Shown: positions 14,468 through 18,689 of the stretch, in pieces
Position numbering within the stretch: position 1 is the stretch's first letter
Layout: each line of letters starts with the position of its first letter
Assembly: GCA_964250215.1 (NCBI GenBank)
Contig: CAXUEX010000047.1
Coordinates: forward strand, 1 to 18,689
From: DAIDJM01 sp964250215
GTDB taxonomy: Bacteria; Pseudomonadota; Alphaproteobacteria; Acetobacterales; Acetobacteraceae
DNA length: 18,689 nucleotides
Direction of reading: 5' to 3'
Translations under genes and position numbers: made by a program
Notes under the pieces: generated by a model
Told to the model about the DNA's origin: nothing
What the model saw: the letters and a program-made list of their open reading frames with translations, nothing else
The model's database searches: none

Positions 14468-14678
14468 TCCAAAAATACAGATGTTAACGTCTAAACTATT
14501 AGATTGCGTGTAAGTTTCCGATCACACCACAACCTACCGTTGATTCCTTGTAGCCGAAAACAAATAAGAAGAGGTAAATCCGGAAAGCAAACGATTGCCA
14601 GCTCACTGTGTTGGCCGTGCAACGACAAATCGACCTGAATCGCCGCCGCGAAGCGCGCGCCGCCGTCGCGACAGGCGC

Positions 14679-14870
14679 TCAGAGCCGGTTTGCCACCTGG
14701 GAAATCTCGCTTCCGATCGCCGGCCCGAGCGCCGTGAACATCGCCGCCAGCAGCAAGGCCATTGCGCTTGCGATCACCGCGTATTCCAGCGCCGAAACGC
14801 CACGCCGGTCGGCAATCATGCCGACGATGGCCCGAGGCGGCCTGCAACGCCGTGGCAACCCGCGAAACAT
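14679..14870 (-). CDS. Second Flp-family prepilin with a long Arg/Pro-rich leader
   Basis: The 63-residue product contains the Flp core DRRG followed by VSALEYAVIASAMALLLAAMF, with cleavage expected after Gly24 and Glu at +5 then Tyr. The helix and the short tail GSEISQVANRL are normal. The leader is odd: 24 residues, MFRGLPRRCRPPRAIVGMIADRRG, with many Arg and Pro and a Cys, whereas Flp leaders usually look like the MSTLMNKLVALK of its neighbour. The ATG at 14870 has AGGAG seven bases upstream, so this start is well supported. An internal ATG at codon 18 would give a 7-residue leader but has no ribosome binding site. It could be a minor pilin or a decaying duplicate. Confidence 0.85.
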   Translation of the reverse strand: MFRGLPRRCRPPRAIVGMIADRRGVSALEYAVIASAMALLLAAMFTALGPAIGSEISQVANRL

Positions 14871-14882
14871 TTTTCAACTCCT

Positions 14883-14897
14883 GCGCGGGGCACGCGC
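14883..14897. other. Small hairpin touching the ribosome binding site of the second pilin gene
   Basis: GCGCG, a 5-nt loop and CGCGC form a perfect 5-bp repeat immediately before the AGGAG (14882-14878) of the second pilin gene. It could lower ribosome access or merely be a GC-rich coincidence. The rest of the 126-bp gap between holC and this gene has no convincing promoter or terminator. Confidence 0.25.
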
Positions 14898-14996
14898 CCG
14901 AACGACGCCCGAGTTTCGCGCAGAAAAGTCCAAATATCCACCTAACGACCGCGCTATACAGAAATTACGAGACGATTTGAGGCGATCGAGCGTGAA

Positions 14997-15455
14997 CTAG
15001 CCCCGCTCCCACCCCGATCCACCCTGCCGCCAATAGTCCACTGCCTGGCCGGTTGCCCTCGCGTCTCGCCAGCGCTGCCGCGCCGCCACCACTGCCGTCG
15101 GGTCGTTGCCGTCGAACAGGTCGAACACCCGCGTGAAATCCTGTGGCCGCGCGGCGCGCCTGCCGTCGATCAGGAACAGATACCGCGCTCCGTTCGGCGC
15201 CGCCTCGCTATCGGTGAGCCAGATCGGCTGCCGCGCTGCCCATCCTGCCGCTAGTTGGCCGCCCGCCGCCGAGCCGTGCGGCAGCCAGTCCGGCGCGGCG
15301 CACAGCCAGAGCGCCGCATCCAGCGCCGCCACCCGCTCGGGCCCGCCGCACAGCACCACGGCGCGCTCCCCGGCGTCCAGCGTCCGCCCCAGCAACCCCG
15401 GCAGCACCTGGTCGGGGCCGGTGCGCGTGAGATGATAGAAGCCGAAGCGCGTCAT
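14997..15455 (-). CDS. holC: DNA polymerase III chi subunit
   Basis: The 152-residue product starts MTRFGFYHLTRT, has the runs ERAVVLCGGPERVAALDAALW and GARYLFLIDGR, and ends with DFTRVFDLFDGND followed by a WRDAR region. This is the standard pattern of the HolC chi subunit. Chi links the clamp-loader complex (through psi) to single-stranded DNA-binding protein at the replication fork. The ATG overlaps the stop of the upstream aminopeptidase by 4 bp (ATGA), fixing the start. The pepA-holC neighbourhood is common in proteobacteria and supports the call. The stop is TAG. Confidence 0.93.
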   Translation of the reverse strand: MTRFGFYHLTRTGPDQVLPGLLGRTLDAGERAVVLCGGPERVAALDAALWLCAAPDWLPHGSAAGGQLAAGWAARQPIWLTDSEAAPNGARYLFLIDGRRAARPQDFTRVFDLFDGNDPTAVVAARQRWRDARATGQAVDYWRQGGSGWERG

Positions 15456-16792
15456 CCGAGCGCGCCCGGATCTTCGGCGAGCCTGTGCAGCAGCCGCGCG
15501 CCGAAACCGGTGGGGCCGCCCGGGTCGTCGCCGTCCTCGGCGCGCAGTTCCATGCCGGCGATGTCGAGATGCGCCCAGGGGACTGCACCTACGAATTCGC
15601 CGAGAAAGGCCGCCGCCTGGCACGCATCCGGTTGGCCGCTTCCGGGCACGCAATGGCGCAGATCGGCGATGTCGCTATCCAGCGCGCGACGGTGCGATTC
15701 GCCGACCGGCAACCGCCAAACTCGCTCGCCCACCGCCTCTCCGGCCCGCGCCACCGCGGCCGCTAAAGCCTCGTCGCGGCTGAACAGCGCCGCCCGTTCG
15801 TGGCCAAGCGCCACCACGGCCGAGCCCGTCAGCGTCGCCAGATCGACGATGGCGCGGGGCTGCTGCGCCATCGTGAAACTCAGCGCGTCCATCAGCGCGA
15901 GCCGACCCTCGGCATCGGTATCCACCACCTCCACGGTGCGGCCCGAGCGGCTCCGGAGCACGTCGCCAGGCCGGAAGGCGCCCCCGCCCAGCGCGTTTTC
16001 GGCGACCGCCAGCACCGCCATGCACGCTGTCGGCGTTTGCCGCCGAGCGATTGCCAGCATGGCGCCGGCGCAGGCCGCGGCACCCGCCATGTCGGCCCGC
16101 ATCTCCCACATCCGGTCGGCCGGCTTCACGCACACGCCGCCGGTATCGAAGGTGATGCCCTTGCCCACGAAAGCCAGCGGCGGCGCCGCTTCGGCACCCG
16201 GCCAGCGCAGCACGATCAAGCAGGGCGGGTGCACCGATCCCGCGCCCACCGCGAGCAGCCCGCCGAACCCGCGCAGCGCCTCGCCCCGCAGCACGTCCAC
16301 GCCGATGCCGGCCTGGCGCAAGGGTTCGAGGCGCTCCGGGAACCTGCCGGGATGCAGCGTGTTGGCCGGCTCCGCGACCAGCGCGCGGGCGAAGCAGCAG
16401 CCTTCGACGGAAGCCGCCTGGCGCGGCCAAATCGTTGCCAGCGCCGGATCGTCACAGGCGATATCCAGCACATCGAGCCGCGCCCTGTCCGCCGCGGGCT
16501 TCGAGCGCAGATCGTGGTGCCAGGCGCCGAGCCACACGCCCGAGGCGAACATCGCGGCGGCGCCAGCTTCCATGCCGCGCGCATCCACAGTGGCGGCCGG
16601 CAGATGCCGCCACGCCCGCCCCGCGATTTCGCCGGCGCGCAGCCATCCGGCGGCATCGGTGGTGTCGCGCCGCACCCGCAGCACGTGCCCGATATCTTCC
16701 ACCGCTTCGGTGAAAGCGGCGGCGCCTTCTGTGTGCGTTACCGGAGCGATCCGCGGGCCGACCGCCGGCTCGGCCAGCAGGCGCACCCGCAT
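15452..16792 (-). CDS. Second, divergent M17 leucyl aminopeptidase family protein
   Basis: This 446-residue protein has the C-terminal catalytic domain of M17 aminopeptidases. Metal and catalytic positions corresponding to E. coli PepA are all present: Lys211 and Asp216 (GKGITFDTGG), Lys223 (VKP), Asp234 (ADMAGAA), Asp293, Glu295 and Arg297. The family signature NTDAEGRL reads DTDAEGRL, with Asp291 replacing Asn. The N-terminal domain is shorter and unlike that of its neighbour. M17 enzymes cleave N-terminal residues from peptides and often form hexamers. It starts 1 bp after the pepA stop and overlaps holC, so the three form one transcript. It is best read as an old paralogue or the PepB/leucyl aminopeptidase-like branch; activity is likely but substrate preference is unknown. 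Confidence 0.9.
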   Translation of the reverse strand: MRVRLLAEPAVGPRIAPVTHTEGAAAFTEAVEDIGHVLRVRRDTTDAAGWLRAGEIAGRAWRHLPAATVDARGMEAGAAAMFASGVWLGAWHHDLRSKPAADRARLDVLDIACDDPALATIWPRQAASVEGCCFARALVAEPANTLHPGRFPERLEPLRQAGIGVDVLRGEALRGFGGLLAVGAGSVHPPCLIVLRWPGAEAAPPLAFVGKGITFDTGGVCVKPADRMWEMRADMAGAAACAGAMLAIARRQTPTACMAVLAVAENALGGGAFRPGDVLRSRSGRTVEVVDTDAEGRLALMDALSFTMAQQPRAIVDLATLTGSAVVALGHERAALFSRDEALAAAVARAGEAVGERVWRLPVGESHRRALDSDIADLRHCVPGSGQPDACQAAAFLGEFVGAVPWAHLDIAGMELRAEDGDDPGGPTGFGARLLHRLAEDPGALG

Positions 16793-16793
16793 G

Positions 16794-18257
16794 TCAGGTT
16801 TCGTAGTGCGCCGCGAACCGGTCGAGCAGGCGCACGCCGAACGCGGTGGCGCCTTTCGGCACCGTGGGCTGGTCTTTCGTGGCCCAGGCGGTGCCGGCGA
16901 TGTCCAGATGCGCCCATTTGCGGCCGTTCACGAAGCGCGCGAGGAATTGCGCCGCGGTGATGGAGCTGCCGGGCCTGCCTGTGATGTTCTTCATGTCGGC
17001 GATATCGGATTTGAGCTGCTTGTCGTATTCCGCGCCCATCGGCAGGCGCCACAGTTTTTCGCCCGTTTCCACACCGGCCTCGAGCAGACGCTGCGTCAAC
17101 GTGTCATCGTTGCTGAACAGCCCGGCATGTTCATGGCCCAGGCCGACGATGATCGCGCCGGTGAGCGTGGCGAGGTCCACCATCGCGGCTGGGGCGAAAC
17201 GTTCCTGCGCGTACCAGAGCACGTCGGCCAGAACCAGGCGGCCTTCGGCGTCGGTGTTCAGCACTTCCACCGTCTGCCCGGAATAGCTGCGCACCACGTC
17301 GCCTGGCCGTTGCGCGTTGCCGCCCGGCATGTTTTCCACGAGGCCGACCAGGCCCACGGCGTTAAGCTTCGCGCGGCGCAAGGCCAGCGTGGTCATCAGG
17401 CCGGAGACGACGGCGGCGCCGGCCATGTCCCATTTCATGTCTTCCATGCCGGCGGCAGGCTTGATGCTGATGCCGCCGGTATCGAACGTCACGCCCTTGC
17501 CGATGAAGGCGAGCGGCGCTTCACCGGGCTTGCCGCCGTCCCAGCGCAGGATGACCACGCGCGGCGGATTGTGGCTGCCCTGCGCCACGCCGAGCAGCGC
17601 GCCGAAGCCGAGTTTTTTCATCTCCTCCGGGCCGAGCGTTTCCACGGCCAGGCCGTGTTCGGTCAGCGTGCCGAGCCGGCGCGCCATTTCGATGGGCGTG
17701 AGCACGTTGGCCGGCTCGCTGGCCAGGTCGCGTGCCAGATACGCGCCGCGCGCCGCCGCGTGCAGCCGCGCGAAGCTGCCGGTGGCGGTTTCCGGATGCT
17801 CGGTCAGCAGCGTGAGGCCGGCGAGCTTCGGCACATCTTCGGGCTTCTGCTTGGTGCGGTAGGTATCGAAACGATACGCCCGGAGCACGGCGCCGAACGC
17901 GGCATGGGCGGCGCGCTTCGGGCTGAGCGTTTCGGCGGCGATGGCGGCTTGCGCGCTGCGGCCCAGATTGGCCGCGAGCAGGCCGCCGGCCTCCTCCAGC
18001 TTGCGCTCGTTCAGCTCCGCCGCGCGGCCCAGCCCCACGGCCACGATGCGCGAAAGACCCGCGCCGGGCGCCAATATGGTGCAAACGGAATGTTCCTTAC
18101 CCGTAAATTCTACCGCCGCGAACGCGCGTGCCACCGCCCCGCCCGTCGCTTCGTCGGCTTTCGCACCCAGCGGCGTAAGCGCTTCGCCTTCCGCCACCAG
18201 CAGCCCCAGCGCATGCTCCGCCGGCAAGGACGGCGCCGCAAACTTCACATCGATCAT
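16794..18257 (-). CDS. pepA: Leucyl aminopeptidase PepA (M17)
   Basis: The 487-residue product has both M17 domains. The catalytic half shows GKGVTFDTGGISIKP (Lys254, Asp259, Lys266), KWDMAGAA (Asp277) and a perfect NTDAEGRL (Asp336, Glu338, Arg340). It removes N-terminal amino acids, particularly Leu, from peptides in the cytoplasm, with two metal ions per subunit. In E. coli, PepA also acts as a DNA-binding architectural protein; nothing here shows whether this one does. I chose ATG at 18257 (MIDVKF) because GGA lies 7 nt upstream and the protein then starts like the family. The frame extends to 18293 without added homology. It diverges from the threonylcarbamoyl-AMP synthase gene across a 65-bp gap. 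Confidence 0.95.
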   Translation of the reverse strand: MIDVKFAAPSLPAEHALGLLVAEGEALTPLGAKADEATGGAVARAFAAVEFTGKEHSVCTILAPGAGLSRIVAVGLGRAAELNERKLEEAGGLLAANLGRSAQAAIAAETLSPKRAAHAAFGAVLRAYRFDTYRTKQKPEDVPKLAGLTLLTEHPETATGSFARLHAAARGAYLARDLASEPANVLTPIEMARRLGTLTEHGLAVETLGPEEMKKLGFGALLGVAQGSHNPPRVVILRWDGGKPGEAPLAFIGKGVTFDTGGISIKPAAGMEDMKWDMAGAAVVSGLMTTLALRRAKLNAVGLVGLVENMPGGNAQRPGDVVRSYSGQTVEVLNTDAEGRLVLADVLWYAQERFAPAAMVDLATLTGAIIVGLGHEHAGLFSNDDTLTQRLLEAGVETGEKLWRLPMGAEYDKQLKSDIADMKNITGRPGSSITAAQFLARFVNGRKWAHLDIAGTAWATKDQPTVPKGATAFGVRLLDRFAAHYET

Positions 18258-18322
18258 TCGGTAATCCAAACGGCCGGGGCGAGCCCTGGCCAATTCCCAT
18301 TGCCTTGTCTCTAACCGCAGCC

Positions 18323-18689
18323 ATGGTCAGCAGCAACCACCGCGCCGAGCATCTGGCAGCCGATCCGCCCGGCATCGCTCGTGCCGCCAGCCTGCTCCGC
18401 GCCGGCCGCCTTGTCGCCTTCGGCACGGAAACCGTCTATGGCCTGGGTGCCGACGCCAACGACGGCCAGGCGCTCGCGGCCCTGTTCGCCGCCAAAAGCC
18501 GGCCACGCTTCAATCCGCTGATCGTCCATCTGCCTTCGGCCGAGGCCGGCGCGCGGCTGGTTCGCTTCACGCCGCTCGCCTGGCGTCTCGCCGCCGCCTT
18601 CTGGCCCGGGCCGCTCACGCTGGTGCTGCATCGAGCAGTCGGCTGCCCCGTGCACGATCTGGCGAGCGCCGGGTTATCCACCCTGGCGC
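18323..18689 (+). CDS. tsaC: Threonylcarbamoyl-AMP synthase (Sua5/YciO/YrdC family), 5' part
   Basis: An ATG at 18323 opens a frame that runs off the window edge, giving 122 complete codons. It contains AGRLVAFGTETVYGLGADA, KSRPRFNPLIVHL and FWPGPLTLVL, the three best-known blocks of the YrdC domain. This domain makes threonylcarbamoyl-AMP from threonine, bicarbonate and ATP, the first step of t6A tRNA modification. Whether a C-terminal Sua5 domain follows cannot be seen, so tsaC versus sua5 naming is open. No strong ribosome binding site precedes the ATG. The gene is divergent from pepA, and their promoters must lie in the 65-bp gap. Confidence 0.92.
   Translation, partial: MVSSNHRAEHLAADPPGIARAASLLRAGRLVAFGTETVYGLGADANDGQALAALFAAKSRPRFNPLIVHLPSAEAGARLVRFTPLAWRLAAAFWPGPLTLVLHRAVGCPVHDLASAGLSTLA

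Larger units (their letters stand above)
14336..14678. other. 343-bp intergenic region between the two pilin genes
   Basis: No gene is supported here. It contains the structured leader of flp (about 14336-14432), a predicted promoter (14439-14467), a short palindromic patch (14483-14503) and a marked AT-rich stretch (about 14461-14600) that stands out from the GC-rich surroundings. The part next to the second pilin gene (about 14600-14678) is GC-rich again, and I see no clear terminator in it. Confidence 0.7.

Noticed and set aside
14483..14503. CtrA-type TTAA-N7-TTAA binding site upstream of flp
   Set aside because: Only one TTAA half is present; the second half is not at the required spacing on either strand.
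15255..18314. A 1019-codon open frame on the plus strand
   Set aside because: It lies opposite pepA, the second aminopeptidase and holC. Its translation is Arg/Ala/Gly-rich without any motif, the usual antisense shadow in GC-rich DNA.

Overview
The window is GC-rich, densely packed bacterial chromosome. I read it as an alphaproteobacterium, probably Acetobacteraceae/Rhodospirillales. That placement is inferred from base composition, the pepA-holC pair, a Bpt-type aminoacyl transferase and the Tad/Cpa pilus gene style; no rRNA or other taxonomic marker is present. Almost every gene is on the minus strand. The exceptions are the two partial genes at the ends, both on the plus strand.

Layout from left to right: (1) the 3' end of an SDR-family NAD(P)-dependent epimerase/oxidoreductase (3-428, +). 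(2) tRNA-Leu with anticodon CAA (552-638, -). (3) A tight minus-strand cluster, in transcription order: NAD-type isocitrate/isopropylmalate-family dehydrogenase, penicillin-acylase-family Ntn hydrolase, RDD membrane protein, and the aminoacyl-tRNA-protein transferase Bpt. Two of its three junctions have overlapping stop and start codons. (4) A complete Flp/Tad pilus assembly locus from 14870 down to 5489: two Flp prepilins, prepilin peptidase CpaA, CpaB, secretin CpaC, a very short CpaD-like lipoprotein, CpaE/TadZ, ATPase CpaF/TadA, platform proteins TadB and TadC, and a TadD-like TPR lipoprotein. (5) A housekeeping cluster, in transcription order: leucyl aminopeptidase PepA, a second divergent M17 aminopeptidase, and DNA polymerase III chi (HolC). 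(6) The 5' part of a Sua5/YrdC threonylcarbamoyl-AMP synthase (18323 to the window end, +), divergent from pepA.

The Tad genes form one functional set. Pilins are processed by CpaA, powered by CpaF and localised by CpaE. They assemble on the TadB/TadC inner-membrane platform and exit through the CpaC secretin, helped by CpaB and the CpaD-like and TadD lipoproteins. The main regulatory signal is in the 343-nt gap between the two pilin genes. It has an AT-rich patch, a good sigma70-type promoter (TTGACA, 17-nt spacer, TATCAG) and a structured 5' leader with a 7-bp hairpin just before the ribosome binding site. A second strong hairpin lies between the main pilin gene and cpaA.

I found no CRISPR array, transposase, integrase or toxin-antitoxin pair, and nothing that must be a wholly new system. 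The features most worth a second look are the minimal CpaD-like lipoprotein and missing minor pilins, the CpaE P-loop without lysines, the pilin leader RNA, the unusual second pilin leader, the tandem M17 peptidases with an altered signature, and tRNA-Leu next to a gene whose family uses Leu-tRNA.
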